From Maricaulis sp. (lineage in GTDB: Bacteria; Pseudomonadota; Alphaproteobacteria; Caulobacterales; Maricaulaceae): a DNA stretch of 39,060 nt. Under the pieces are notes generated by a model. That model had not been told where the DNA came from, ran no database searches, and was given only the letters and a program-made list of their open reading frames with translations. The first letter of the stretch is position 1, and the number at the start of each line of letters is the position of its first letter. Position numbers and translations under genes: made by a program. Positions 1 through 7,982 of the stretch are shown one piece after another. Where the stretch lies: positions 1 to 39,060 of the forward strand of contig NZ_JASBRQ010000003.1 in assembly GCF_030149425.1 (NCBI RefSeq), read 5' to 3'.

Positions 1-174
1 AACATCCTCCAGCGCTTCGGCCGAGCTGGGATAGGACCACATGCGGCAGCCGCCGGCGCCGGGGCCGGTTGCGGTGGAGTGCACGCCGATGATGGCCTTG
101 AGGCCGGTCTTCTCATCGGTCGCAAACAGGATTTTTTCGTGATTGTCGTAGGACGGGTGTTCGAAAACACTCAT
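1..174 (-). CDS. Glu/Leu/Phe/Val dehydrogenase, N-terminal part (runs off the window)
   Basis: Reading down the minus strand from ATG at 174 gives 58 residues before the window edge. They begin MSVFEHPSYDNHEKILFATD and continue with a GLKAIIGVHSTATGPGAGGCRMW segment (written here as GLKAIIGVHS then TATGPGAGGCRMW), the signature start of leucine/phenylalanine/valine dehydrogenases. These NAD-dependent cytosolic enzymes interconvert branched-chain or aromatic amino acids and 2-oxo acids. In the family the Gly-rich GPxxGG stretch lies in the substrate-binding domain; the catalytic Lys and the Rossmann domain would lie beyond the window. Which amino acid is used cannot be told from this fragment. 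Confidence 0.85.
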   Translation of the reverse strand, partial: MSVFEHPSYDNHEKILFATDEKTGLKAIIGVHSTATGPGAGGCRMWSYPSSAEALEDV

Positions 175-277
175 GACGCGCAAAACCTTTCTGTGCGAGG
201 CCAGCTAGAGCGCTGTAAAATCGGGCGTGGGATACCCCCTCAAGCCGCTTGCCGCAAGCGTCAGACACCGCTTGTGA

Positions 278-898
278 TCAAGCTGGGGATAACAAGTCCT
301 GAATGCGGCGGCGCAGCAAAGGGAGGATTCTTTCCTCAAACCACGGGTTTTTCTTCAGCCATGCATTATTCCGCCACGAAGGGTGAGGTAACGGCAGAAA
401 ATCCGGTTGGTAGCGCTCACCTTGGCGCACTGTCTCGGTCAGTGTTTTTTGCATTTGCGAACGCAGATGAAAGCGCTGGGCATACTGTCCGACAAGCAGG
501 GTCAGCCCAATCGTTGGCAATTGCGCCCTCACCTGTTCTTGCCAGAGCGGCGCACATTCCTTGCGCGGCGGCAGGTCACCGCCCTTGGCATCGAGACCGG
601 GAAAACAGAACCCCATCGGCGCAATGGCGATACGGCTGGCATCATAGAACACCGCCTCGTCCACGCCCATCCAGTCCCGCAAGCGGTCACCGGAGGGATC
701 GGTAAAAGGACGGCCGGAGGCCTGCACCCGCGTCCCCGGCGCCTGGCCGATGATGAGAATGCGCGCCCCCGCCCCAGCCTGGATCACCGGGCGCGGCTCA
801 TGCGGCATGGCGGGCGCACAGACCCGGCAGGCGCGGATATCCGCGAGAAGTTGATTAAGGTCAGGCCCGGCCAAGGCGGTAGACGCCTTTGAGGGCAT
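278..898 (-). CDS. Uracil-DNA glycosylase family protein (family 4/Fe-S type)
   Basis: A 206-residue protein of the uracil-DNA glycosylase superfamily, which removes uracil from DNA in base-excision repair. Visible motifs are GQAPGT (51-56, motif A region), GRPFTDPSG (62-70) and HPSWRN (172-177, motif B-like loop). Cysteines at 24 and 27 (CRVC), 98 (GFCFPG) and 115 (RKECAP) have the order and near-spacing of the four ligands of the 4Fe-4S cluster of family 4 enzymes, so a cluster is likely retained. Motif A has Gln-Ala-Pro-Gly-Thr instead of the usual Glu-Ala-Pro-Gly-Glu/Gln, so activity should not be assumed. The chosen ATG at 898 lies 38 bases inside the upstream DUF3253 gene; a longer frame to 1027 exists but its extra residues are just the shifted DUF3253 reading. 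Third gene of a minus-strand group with the thioesterase and DUF3253. Confidence 0.8.
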   Translation of the reverse strand: MPSKASTALAGPDLNQLLADIRACRVCAPAMPHEPRPVIQAGAGARILIIGQAPGTRVQASGRPFTDPSGDRLRDWMGVDEAVFYDASRIAIAPMGFCFPGLDAKGGDLPPRKECAPLWQEQVRAQLPTIGLTLLVGQYAQRFHLRSQMQKTLTETVRQGERYQPDFLPLPHPSWRNNAWLKKNPWFEERILPLLRRRIQDLLSPA

Positions 899-1106
899 CA
901 AGATCTTCCACCGGCTTGCCCTTGCGCAAGATCTGGATTCGCCCGGCCTTGGCCAGGCGCAGGGCTGCCTGGCGCACATGGCCGAAGCGCTTGTGGTGAT
1001 TGTCCGGATCAATCGCCTTGGCGACATCGGCCGGGGCGATAGACCGCCCCTCCGGCGCGGCCGCGACCAGTTCGAGAATGGCGGTTTCGATAGGATCGTC
1101 GGTCAT
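861..1106 (-). CDS. DUF3253 domain protein (small winged-helix-like)
   Basis: An 81-residue protein starting MTDDPIETAILELVAAAPEG, with the pattern of DUF3253: a helical start, a central AIDPDNHHKRFGHVRQAALRL segment (written AIDPDNHHKR then FGHVRQAALRL), and a basic RIQILRKGKPVED wing. The family is predicted to fold as a small winged helix; its role is unknown. Here it starts 4 bases after the thioesterase stop and overlaps the glycosylase start by 38 bases, so the three genes are probably co-transcribed and translationally coupled. An ATG at 1160 would extend it into the thioesterase gene and is not favoured. Confidence 0.8.
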   Translation of the reverse strand: MTDDPIETAILELVAAAPEGRSIAPADVAKAIDPDNHHKRFGHVRQAALRLAKAGRIQILRKGKPVEDLDALKGVYRLGRA

Positions 1107-1110
1107 GGGT

Positions 1111-1554
1111 TTAAGCCTTTCTCGCTTCCGGCAAGGAATAGGTCGCGCTTGCCTGGGCAATCACCGCGTCCTCGTCCTGATCCGTGGTGATGATACAGTC
1201 AACGACCGCGAGCCGCTTTCCGAGCTTGAGCAGGCGCGCCCGGCAGATCAGATCGCCCGGCCCGGCCTTGCGCAGATAGTTGATATTGATGTTGGTGGTC
1301 ACCGCCAGGGCCTGGCGCCCGACATGTCCGAGGATGACCGCATAGGCGGCCAGGTCGGCCAGGGCCATAATGGTCGGCCCTGACACAGTTCCGCCCGGGC
1401 GCAGATTATCTTCCCCGGCACTATAGCGCAGGCGGGCCGCGCCCGGTGTGATGTCTTCAATGGCATATTGCCGGCCACGCTGGTGTATTTGCGGGAAGAC
1501 CTCGTCGAGGAAATCGCTAACCTCGCTTGCACTCATCACCACTGTTTCGCTCAC
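1111..1554 (-). CDS. PaaI-family (hotdog-fold) thioesterase
   Basis: About 147 residues with a hotdog-fold thioesterase pattern: LRPGGTVSGPTIMALADLAA (near 53-72) matches the substrate-binding helix of the PaaI/YbgC-like group, followed by AVTTNININYLRKAGPGDL and a VIAQASATYSLP end strand. Such enzymes hydrolyse acyl-CoA thioesters in the cytosol; the substrate is not predictable. Two starts are possible. GTG at 1554 has an AGGA-type ribosome site at good distance, while ATG at 1536 (MSASEVSDF) has none clear; the GTG is preferred. It lies divergent from the acyltransferase gene, with 78 bases between the starts, and heads the DUF3253 and glycosylase group. Confidence 0.8.
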   Translation of the reverse strand: MSETVVMSASEVSDFLDEVFPQIHQRGRQYAIEDITPGAARLRYSAGEDNLRPGGTVSGPTIMALADLAAYAVILGHVGRQALAVTTNININYLRKAGPGDLICRARLLKLGKRLAVVDCIITTDQDEDAVIAQASATYSLPEARKA

Positions 1555-1632
1555 GCGTTCATCCTCGCTCGACCGGTCGAATCCGCGGGCATCATCGTGA
1601 GACGGCGCGCGAAACACAATCGGGGACCTGAC

Positions 1633-2355
1633 ATGCGGCGCGATCACCGCCCTTACTGGATGCACCGGCTCTGGGAGAATTTCGAGAATGCCTGGACCGG
1701 GCATTTCCTGGCGCCGCATTTCGAAGCGCTGGGCCCAAAGCCGAAAATTGTCCGGCCCTGGCATGTCGAGGTGTTCGGGCCGAATATCCGCGCGGGCGCG
1801 CATATCCACCTGATCGCCAGCGCTGCAGATCCGATCCGTTTCACCGTCTGGTCGCCCAAGGACCAGGCGGGGCGGATCGATATCGGCGATTTCGTTTTCA
1901 TGGCCGGCGGCACCCGCATTCTTGCCGCGGGCCAGATCGAGATCGGCGATAACTGTCTCATTGCCCGCGAGGCGACGATTACCGATTGCGACTGGCACTC
2001 GCTCTATGATCGTGTCGATCCCGACCCGCCCTTCAAGCCGGTCAAGCTGGGCCATAATGTCTGGATCGGTGATGGCGCCTTCATCGGCAAGGGTGTCACG
2101 ATTGGCGACCATGCCGTGGTCGGCGCCCGTTCAATCGTGACCAAGGATGTCGAACCCTATGCCGTGGTGGCGGGCAATCCGGCCCGGGTGGTCAAACGGC
2201 TCGATCCGGACACGCCGATGCGGACCCGCGCCGACCTGCTCGGCGCCGGCCCGGACACGGACCGCTTTTTCGAAAACGCCTATCGCAATACCATGGCCGG
2301 CAATTCGACCTGGGGCTGGGTCCGCTCGAAACTGTTTCCGAAACGCGGGGATTAG
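1633..2355 (+). CDS. Left-handed beta-helix (hexapeptide) acyltransferase
   Basis: A 240-residue protein with the repeating hexapeptide pattern of WbbJ/LacA-type acyltransferases: IDIGDFVFMAGGTRI, IEIGDNCLIAREATI, VKLGHNVWIGDGAFIGKGVT and IGDHAVVGARSIVTKDV, closing with the typical PYAVVAGNPARVVKRL loop. These trimeric cytosolic enzymes transfer acetyl or other acyl groups from acyl-CoA to sugars or other small molecules. The segment TDCDWHSLYD holds the His expected to be catalytic in this group. The N-terminal roughly 60 residues (YWMHRLWENFENAW) precede the helix and the C-terminal tail is about 35 residues. The start at 1633 is chosen because the helix-preceding domain begins there; upstream in-frame sequence overlaps the divergent thioesterase. 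Its stop overlaps the stop of the opposing transporter gene by four bases. Confidence 0.85.
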   Translation: MRRDHRPYWMHRLWENFENAWTGHFLAPHFEALGPKPKIVRPWHVEVFGPNIRAGAHIHLIASAADPIRFTVWSPKDQAGRIDIGDFVFMAGGTRILAAGQIEIGDNCLIAREATITDCDWHSLYDRVDPDPPFKPVKLGHNVWIGDGAFIGKGVTIGDHAVVGARSIVTKDVEPYAVVAGNPARVVKRLDPDTPMRTRADLLGAGPDTDRFFENAYRNTMAGNSTWGWVRSKLFPKRGD

Positions 2356-3638
2356 AGCCCGAACATCTCCATTGGCAGGGCGCCAATGGCCGCGCCCGTC
2401 ATCAGCGTCGCCAGCGTCCCCGAGATCAAAGCGCGCGGGGCGAGCTTGAGAATATCCTCCCGGCGTGACGGTGCGATCGCTACCAGCCCCCCGGTCAGAA
2501 TGCCGATCGAGGAAAAATTGGCGAAGCCGCACAGGGCATAGGTCATGATCAGCGCTGTGCGCGGCGACAGCTCATCGCCGGCCTCAGCCAGGGCAATATA
2601 GGCAAAGACCTCGTTGAGCGCGGTTTTCAGCCCCATCAGCGAGCCGGCCTGGAACGCCTCATTCCAGGGGATGCCGGCGAGCCAGACCACCGGGCCGAAA
2701 ACCCAGCCCAAAATGCGCTCAACCGAGAGCGGTGCACCGGCAAATTCTGGCGCCAAGGCCAGCAGTACATTCACCAGCGCCACCAAAGCGGTGAAGACGA
2801 GCAGCATGAAAATGATGTTGAAATAGAGCCGCATCCCGTCCGAGACGCCGGTGGTCAGCGCGTCCATGGAGGAATGGTAGATGGTCTGCGGGATTTTCTC
2901 CTTGGTGGCCGGCTCATCGGTTTCCGCTTCCGGCGGCATCATCAGACGCGCCAGCAATACAGCGGCGGGGACGGAGATCAGCGAGGCGGTGAAGATATGC
3001 CCCGCAGCGCCCTCGATGACATCGCCAAGGAGGCCGACATAGAGCGCCATGACCGAGCCGGCGACGGTGGAAAAGCCCACCGTCATGATCAGGAAAAGGT
3101 CAGACCGGCTCATATCCGGCAGGCGGGGCCGGATCAGCACCGGGCTTTCGGTCATGCCCAGGAAAATATTGGCAGCCGCGCCAAGACTGGCAGCGCCGGA
3201 CAGGTTCAACAGACGCCGGAAGATGAGCGCGAAGACGCGTACCAGGACTTCCAGTATGCGCCAGCGCCAGAGCAGGGCTGACAGGGCCGATAAGACAATT
3301 ACCATCGGCAGGGCGCGGAAGGCAAACAGGTAAGCAGCGCCGGGATCGGCATCCGGATTGGGGATCCAGGGGGCTTCACTGCCGGAGAGATAGCCGAAGA
3401 CGAATTGTGCGCCCTGATCGGTGACGGCCTGCAGTACGGCGACAACACCGGTCAGCGACTGCAGGAAGGCGCGGAAGGGAGCAAAACTGTAGAGTGCCCA
3501 GGCCAGGCCGAGCTGCAGGCCGATGGCGCCGAGTACGAGCAGAACCGGAATACGCTTGCGCGGACCGAGCAGCCAGGCAATCGCGGCCAGCGCGAACAAG
3601 CCGATCAAGCTGCGCATCTGCAGCGACACATCTTCCAT
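2352..3638 (-). CDS. Concentrative nucleoside transporter (CNT / NupC family)
   Basis: A 428-residue polytopic inner-membrane protein of the CNT family, which imports nucleosides with H+ or Na+. It shows the N-terminal module of three membrane spans (SLIGLFALAAIAWLLG, IPVLLVLGAIGLQLGLAWAL), the FVFGYLSG loop, and the conserved core: GMTESPVLIRP, then GFSTVAGSVMALYVGLLGD, then NEVFAYIAL, and finally MTYALCGFANFSSIGILTGG. The length matches the family. ATG at 3638 follows a GGGGGA ribosome site; the longer upstream frame overlaps DUF1289 and is rejected. It is transcribed toward the acyltransferase, with stop codons overlapping. Which nucleosides are carried is not deducible. Confidence 0.9.
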   Translation of the reverse strand: MEDVSLQMRSLIGLFALAAIAWLLGPRKRIPVLLVLGAIGLQLGLAWALYSFAPFRAFLQSLTGVVAVLQAVTDQGAQFVFGYLSGSEAPWIPNPDADPGAAYLFAFRALPMVIVLSALSALLWRWRILEVLVRVFALIFRRLLNLSGAASLGAAANIFLGMTESPVLIRPRLPDMSRSDLFLIMTVGFSTVAGSVMALYVGLLGDVIEGAAGHIFTASLISVPAAVLLARLMMPPEAETDEPATKEKIPQTIYHSSMDALTTGVSDGMRLYFNIIFMLLVFTALVALVNVLLALAPEFAGAPLSVERILGWVFGPVVWLAGIPWNEAFQAGSLMGLKTALNEVFAYIALAEAGDELSPRTALIMTYALCGFANFSSIGILTGGLVAIAPSRREDILKLAPRALISGTLATLMTGAAIGALPMEMFGL

Positions 3639-3735
3639 GACATCCCCCCAGGAAGTTTGGACGCGCACCTTATTCCGCAGGCCCCGGCGGCGGCAAGGAC
3701 TTGCTTCAATCGCACGAAGGCCCAAATGTGACCCC

Positions 3736-3933
3736 ATGAGCCAAGGCATCAAGACACCGTGTGTAAAAGTCTGCTTCGTCGATCCGAAGGCGCAGATCTG
3801 TGTCGGCTGTTTCCGCAAGATGGAAGAGCTCGGCCGCTGGACCAAATATAGCGATGACGAGCGCGCCGTGATCATGGGCGAGCTCGATGCGCGGCGTGAG
3901 GCCTACCTGGCCTCCCGTCCCGCTGCGGGCTGA
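3736..3933 (+). CDS. DUF1289 family protein (small four-cysteine protein)
   Basis: A 65-residue protein beginning MSQGIKTPCVKVCFVDPK and continuing ICVGCFRKMEELGRW, which is the DUF1289 signature: CxxxC followed by CxxC, likely binding a metal (zinc or Fe-S). The conserved RTxxEIxxW-type stretch is here KMEELGRWTKYSDDER. The family is common as a short stand-alone protein in proteobacteria; its function is unknown. ATG at 3736 is chosen because the motif begins at once. It lies divergent to the nucleoside transporter and 12 bases upstream of the retropepsin gene, so the two may be co-transcribed. Confidence 0.85.
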   Translation: MSQGIKTPCVKVCFVDPKAQICVGCFRKMEELGRWTKYSDDERAVIMGELDARREAYLASRPAAG

Positions 3934-3945
3934 GGCGGGTAGTGG

Positions 3946-4689
3946 GTGAACGCGCTCAAACGCCTTTTTCTGCTCGCCGCCATTCCCGCGCTGATCGCCG
4001 CAGTGGCGATGCTGGCGGTGCGTATTTTGGCGGCCCCGCTCTGGCAAAACGTCGATCCGGTGACCGGCATGGCCTATGCCGGGCTGATCCTTGTGCTGCT
4101 GGCCATCGCCCTCACCGGAGGTGCGCTGGCCGGCCGCGATGTCAAATTCCGCCACGTGCTCAGCTGGGGCAGTGTCGCCCTCTCCTTCTTTGCCGTGGCC
4201 CTGCTCGATCGTGACTATACCGCCTGGGAAACCGACCGGTTGTGGGTCGAAGCCCAGCCGGAGTTCACCCACCGGCCACCGCGCAGCATGGCCCCAGGCA
4301 CATCGTTTTCCAGCGTCCGGGCCGGCGAGACCATCATCCTGCAGCGTCAGCCGGACGGGCATTACTATGTCGATGCCTCGATCAACGGGGCTGAGGTGGT
4401 TTTCCTGGTGGACACGGGTGCAACCGGCGTCGCCATCACCGCGGATGATGCGCGGCGCATCGGGGTCAATATGGAGCGGCTGGACTACCGGGTGAATGTC
4501 TCGACCGCCAATGGCCGCGCCCTCGCCGCGCCGATCCTGATCCGCGAGCTCGAACTGCCCAATAACCGCTTCACCGACGTGCCCGCCCTGATCATGCAAT
4601 CGGGTGGCCGATCGCTTCTCGGGATGGAAATCCTGGAAGAGTTCAGATCCGTCGAGATCCGCGATGATCAGCTGATCCTGCGCCGCTAG
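3946..4689 (+). CDS. Membrane-anchored retropepsin-like aspartic protease (clan AA, TIGR02281 type)
   Basis: A 247-residue protein with three predicted N-terminal membrane segments (about 5-30, 43-62 and 70-87) and a C-terminal retropepsin-like domain. The domain has HYYVDASINGAEVVFLVDTG, whose DTG triad (VDTGATG) supplies the single catalytic Asp of a homodimeric aspartic protease, followed by ITADDARRIG and the end strand SLLGMEILEEF, where the LLGM turn is typical. The bacterial TIGR02281 group is inner-membrane anchored with the protease outside the cytosol; substrates are unknown. The start is GTG at 3946 (VNALKRLF), just after the DUF1289 stop. The last four bases overlap the stop codon of the opposing TauE gene. 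Confidence 0.85.
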   Translation: MNALKRLFLLAAIPALIAAVAMLAVRILAAPLWQNVDPVTGMAYAGLILVLLAIALTGGALAGRDVKFRHVLSWGSVALSFFAVALLDRDYTAWETDRLWVEAQPEFTHRPPRSMAPGTSFSSVRAGETIILQRQPDGHYYVDASINGAEVVFLVDTGATGVAITADDARRIGVNMERLDYRVNVSTANGRALAAPILIRELELPNNRFTDVPALIMQSGGRSLLGMEILEEFRSVEIRDDQLILRR

Positions 4690-5501
4690 GCGCCGGTAAT
4701 CGCTTCACGCAGCAACATCACCCCGACCACGGCCAGGCCAATCGCGAACAGGCGCTTGAGGTTCTTTTCGGGCAGGGAATGAGCCAGATGCGCGCCCAGC
4801 GGGGCCACGAAAAAGGCACAGCCGGCCAGGAGGGCAAAACCGGGCAGATTGACGTAACCCAGCGACATCGGCACCGCGTCAGAGCCCCAGCCATTGAGGA
4901 TATAGCCAATGGCGCCGGGCGCACCGATGGCGACACCGAAACCGGCCGAGGTCGCGACGGCGCGGTGAATGGTCTTGCCGCACAGCGTCATCAGGGTCAC
5001 GCCCATCACCCCGCCGCCAATACCCATCAGGGCTGACAGTCCGCCAATCGTATGGCCCAGGGCGATGCGCGGCAGGCCGCCGGGCATCTCATCCGCCAAC
5101 CGCCAATTGGGCCGACCGAAGAAGAATTGCAGCGACAACAACAGCGCCATACCGCCGAACAGGCCGGTGAGACCGCGGCTGGGAATATAGTCAGCCACCA
5201 CCGTACCGATCAGCGTGCCGATAATGATAAAAGGCGCCCAGGCCTTAAGCACCGCGAAATCCACCGCGCCTTTCTTGGCATGGGCCGAGACTGATCGCAG
5301 CGAGGTGGCGACAATCACGGCCAGGGAGGTGCCGACCGCCACATGCATGGTGCGATCACCGTCATAACCCAATGTCTGGAAGACGTAATACATCGCCGGA
5401 ACCATGACGATGCCACCGCCAATACCGAACAGGCCGGCGACCAGCCCGGCCAGCCCGCCGGTCAGGGCCAGGGCGATAATCAGAACACCGTATTCTTCCA
5501 C
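4686..5501 (-). CDS. TauE/SafE family permease (sulfite/organosulfonate exporter type)
   Basis: A 271-residue membrane protein with the two-fold repeat of TauE/SafE permeases. Repeat one has GGLAGLVAGLFGIGGGIVMV; repeat two has GGLSALMGIGGGVMGVTLMT, both with the IGGG glycine motif. Eight or so hydrophobic spans are visible. Members are proposed to export sulfite, sulfoacetate or similar anions, but most are uncharacterised, so the substrate here is open. The start codon is GTG at 5501, which shares its first base with the dusA stop (TAGTG), so translation is likely coupled to dusA. The two functions have no obvious link. Confidence 0.88.
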   Translation of the reverse strand: MEEYGVLIIALALTGGLAGLVAGLFGIGGGIVMVPAMYYVFQTLGYDGDRTMHVAVGTSLAVIVATSLRSVSAHAKKGAVDFAVLKAWAPFIIIGTLIGTVVADYIPSRGLTGLFGGMALLLSLQFFFGRPNWRLADEMPGGLPRIALGHTIGGLSALMGIGGGVMGVTLMTLCGKTIHRAVATSAGFGVAIGAPGAIGYILNGWGSDAVPMSLGYVNLPGFALLAGCAFFVAPLGAHLAHSLPEKNLKRLFAIGLAVVGVMLLREAITGA

Positions 5502-6505
5502 TAGGCCGCCTCGTCCATTTGCTGCGCCACGGCGGCGCGGGCTTCGTCGAGCACCTCAAGCGGCGCCCCGTGGCGCCCACCCTTTTCAGACAGGATGCGA
5601 CGCCAATGGCGGCCGCCAGGCTGGCCATGAAACAGGCCCAGCATGTGCCGACTCATCGCATGCAAGGGAACGCCCTCTGAAATGCGGCTTTCGAGATAGG
5701 GCCGGTAGGCATCCAGCGCTTCGAAGCGGCTCGCTATCGGATCAGCGTCGGCACCGAAAACCAGGCTGTCAGCCTGCGCCAGCACCCAGGGGGTGTGATA
5801 AGCGGCACGGCCGAGCATGAACCCGTCCAAGTCGCCGAGCTCGGACTGGGCGTGGGGAATATCCTCCAGCCCGCCATTGAGGATGATTTCCAGCTCTGGA
5901 CGTTCGGCCTTCAGGCGTCGCACCAGGGCATAATCAAGCGGCGGCACGGTGCGGTTTTCCTTCGGCGACAAGCCCTTTAGCCAGGCCTTGCGGGCGTGCA
6001 CGGTAAAGCTGGTAATACCGGCCGCGGCGACGCGCTCGACGAACTCGAACAGCGCCGTCTCCGGCTCCTGATCATCAACACCGATGCGCGATTTCACCGT
6101 GACCGGAACGCTGACCACATCGAGCATGGCCTTGACGCAATCGGCGACCAGATCCGGCTCGCGCATCAAACAGGCGCCGAAGCGGCCGGATTGTACGCGG
6201 TCAGACGGGCATCCGACATTGAGGTTGATCTCGGCATAGCCGAATTCCTCACCGATCCGCGCCGCCTTGGCCAGATCAGCCGGATCAGACCCGCCCAGCT
6301 GCAGCGCCACCGGCTGTTCCTCCGTCCGGAAGCCGATGAGGTGCTGGCGATCACCATGGATCACCGCCTTATCCACTGCCATCTCGGTATAGAGCAGCGT
6401 CTGGCGTGTCAGGACACGGTGAAACGCCCGGCAATGCCGGTCGGTCCAGTCCATCATCGGCGCCACGCTCAGCTTGCGTGACAGGGGGGCGGCACTCGTC
6501 TTCAT
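5501..6505 (-). CDS. dusA: tRNA-dihydrouridine(20/20a) synthase DusA
   Basis: A 334-residue FMN enzyme that reduces uridine to dihydrouridine in the D-loop of tRNA with NADPH. The DusA form is recognised by APMMDWTDRHCRAFHR near the N-terminus, by EINLNVGCPSDRVQSGRFGA with the catalytic Cys in GCPS, by TVHARKAWLKGLSPKENR, and by ILNGGLED and GFMLGRAAY of the FMN phosphate site. The length fits the family. ATG at 6505 (MKTSAAPLSRKL) is chosen; the frame opens 36 bases earlier but has no motif. The downstream TauE gene starts on the last base of its stop codon. Confidence 0.95.
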   Translation of the reverse strand: MKTSAAPLSRKLSVAPMMDWTDRHCRAFHRVLTRQTLLYTEMAVDKAVIHGDRQHLIGFRTEEQPVALQLGGSDPADLAKAARIGEEFGYAEINLNVGCPSDRVQSGRFGACLMREPDLVADCVKAMLDVVSVPVTVKSRIGVDDQEPETALFEFVERVAAAGITSFTVHARKAWLKGLSPKENRTVPPLDYALVRRLKAERPELEIILNGGLEDIPHAQSELGDLDGFMLGRAAYHTPWVLAQADSLVFGADADPIASRFEALDAYRPYLESRISEGVPLHAMSRHMLGLFHGQPGGRHWRRILSEKGGRHGAPLEVLDEARAAVAQQMDEAA

Positions 6506-6629
6506 GGGGCTTCGGTTATCACGCTTTTCCGCTACGGGCACGGTTGTTCACTGTGATCGCCCGGCCAGGCATTGCGACATGGACGCAGCTGGTGTTGACT
6601 TCACCATTATCAAGTTTGGGAGCGTCTTC

Positions 6630-7307
6630 ATGAAACATCTATGGCTTGTGGTCGGTCTGGCCATGCTCGCCGCCTGCAATGGCGCACCACAGGAAGAGCA
6701 GGCAAGCGAGGTCGCCGTATCCCACTCGGACATGGAAACCCTGCCCCGGGAAAAACGCGTTGCCTTCATGTCGGGACATGTCATGGCCGGTCTCGCGCTT
6801 TATCGCGCCGGGGCGCCCGAAGAAGCGGCGCCTCATTTGCTGCATCCGGTCTCTGAAACCCATGCTGCGGAACGCGCTGGGCTCGAGGAGCTGGGCTTTG
6901 ATCCAGCCACTTTCGAAGCGGTGTCACGGGCGATCGAAGCCGGCCGTCCGGCCAATGAAGTCGAACGCCTGCTCAACGGCGCCGAGGCCAATCTGGCCTC
7001 GATGATGCGCCGCGCCGGTGGCGATCCGATTGAGATCATCAGCTATCTGATGGATGTCCTGGAAGAAGAATACGCGATCGGTGTGAGCGATGGCGTGATC
7101 ACCGACCCGGGCGAATACCAGGACGCTTTCGGCTTTGCCCAGGTCGCCCAGCGTCTCGCCATGCGCGCTGACAATGAACCGCTTGCCGCGGAGCTGGCGG
7201 TTCTGGAAGCCATGTGGCCTGAGACCGGTCCCCTGGCCTCTTCAACCCCGGCCCCGGTGGCCGATGTGAATGCCCAGATTGCCCGTGTGCGCGCTCAGAT
7301 CGGCTGA
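6630..7307 (+). CDS. Putative lipoprotein of unknown function
   Basis: A 225-residue protein with a lipoprotein signal: MKHLWLVVGLAMLAACNGAP, lipobox LAAC and acylated Cys at 16. The mature part is acidic and largely helical by appearance, with FMSGHVMAGLALYRAGAPEE and RAGLEELGFDPATFEAVSRA as its more ordered parts. The HVMAGLALY...APHLLHP pattern suggests a helical bundle; I do not recognise a named family. After +2 the residue is Asn, which does not suggest inner-membrane retention, so outer-membrane anchoring is possible. The gene stands alone, divergent from dusA, with 124 bases between the starts. Confidence 0.75.
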   Translation: MKHLWLVVGLAMLAACNGAPQEEQASEVAVSHSDMETLPREKRVAFMSGHVMAGLALYRAGAPEEAAPHLLHPVSETHAAERAGLEELGFDPATFEAVSRAIEAGRPANEVERLLNGAEANLASMMRRAGGDPIEIISYLMDVLEEEYAIGVSDGVITDPGEYQDAFGFAQVAQRLAMRADNEPLAAELAVLEAMWPETGPLASSTPAPVADVNAQIARVRAQIG

Positions 7308-7384
7308 TACTTCAAATCCAAGACAGTTCATTTAGTGGATTTCAAGACGGCTCTGGTCTGATGCCTCCTGAATGGGAGGGCATC

Positions 7385-7936
7385 ATGGCCAAAGCGATAT
7401 TTCACAAGCATCAGCGCGTCTTCGTTCAGCCGGTGGGCACGTGGGCCTTGGTCGAGCATGTCAAACCGCAATGGGTCAAGGATGTCGAAGAGCCGGTCCG
7501 GGTGTATTATGACTGCGGCCTGGGACGGGATTTCACCGCCGACGAGCTCTCCGCGGAACACACCGAAATTGTCGAGACCGGCCATTGGCGCCTGCTGCGC
7601 GCCAAGAACAAGTGGCAGAGCGACGAGGAATGTGCGCGCCATCCCTATCCGGGCACTTTCCCGGTCATTGTCACCGACAGTATGGATTGGGGCGGCTGGC
7701 GTGTCCCGGCAGCGGAATATGATCGCGACCCGACCCGCATCGAGGCCCAGGCGCGCCTTGTCGTGCAATCCCCGCGTCTGCTTCACATGGCGGAAAAACT
7801 GGTGGAGCTGACCGAGGAAGAAACCGACCTGCCCGCCGACTGGGCGGAGCTTGTGCGCCAGGCCCGGGACATCCTGCAATCGGTCAATACCAAGCCCAAA
7901 TCGGCAGCGTCAGCGCCCAGCGCGAAAGCCGCATAA
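7385..7936 (+). CDS. Conserved hypothetical protein
   Basis: A 183-residue soluble protein without signal peptide or membrane span. It begins MAKAIFHKHQRVFVQPVGTW and holds many aromatic residues: WALVEHVKPQWVKDVEEPVR, VYYDCGLGRDF, HWRLLRAKNKWQSDEEC and SMDWGGWRVPAAEYDRDP. The C-terminus is Ala/Ser/Lys-rich and probably disordered. The ATG at 7385 has a strong GGGAGG ribosome site at about six bases; an ATG 24 bases earlier in frame lies before that site. The protein looks like a conserved Caulobacterales-type hypothetical; I can assign no function. It lies 79 bases upstream of the EAL gene on the same strand. Confidence 0.75.
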   Translation: MAKAIFHKHQRVFVQPVGTWALVEHVKPQWVKDVEEPVRVYYDCGLGRDFTADELSAEHTEIVETGHWRLLRAKNKWQSDEECARHPYPGTFPVIVTDSMDWGGWRVPAAEYDRDPTRIEAQARLVVQSPRLLHMAEKLVELTEEETDLPADWAELVRQARDILQSVNTKPKSAASAPSAKAA

Positions 7937-7951
7937 GAGAATTCCGTTCGC

Positions 7952-7966
7952 TTAAGGCGACCATAA
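7952..7966 (+). promoter_or_regulatory. CtrA-like site, one mismatch (weak candidate)
   Basis: TTAA, seven bases, then ATAA. The CtrA box of Caulobacter and relatives is TTAA-N7-TTAA, so this has one mismatch. It lies 50 bases upstream of the phosphodiesterase / receiver / kinase group, where cell-cycle control would make sense. Short and easily due to chance. Confidence 0.25.
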
Positions 7967-7982
7967 GGTTTTTATTACAAGA

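Noticed and set aside
1555-2112. N-terminal extension of the thioesterase frame up to 2112
   Set aside because: It lies opposite the acyltransferase and has no motif; thioesterase similarity begins near 1554.
3706-4599. Open frame of 297 codons opposite DUF1289 and retropepsin genes
   Set aside because: Covers two better genes with clear motifs (CxxxC/CxxC and DTG).
6595-6629. Sigma-70 promoter with TTGACT before the lipoprotein gene
   Set aside because: A fair -35 is seen, but 17 bases on there is no acceptable -10 sequence.
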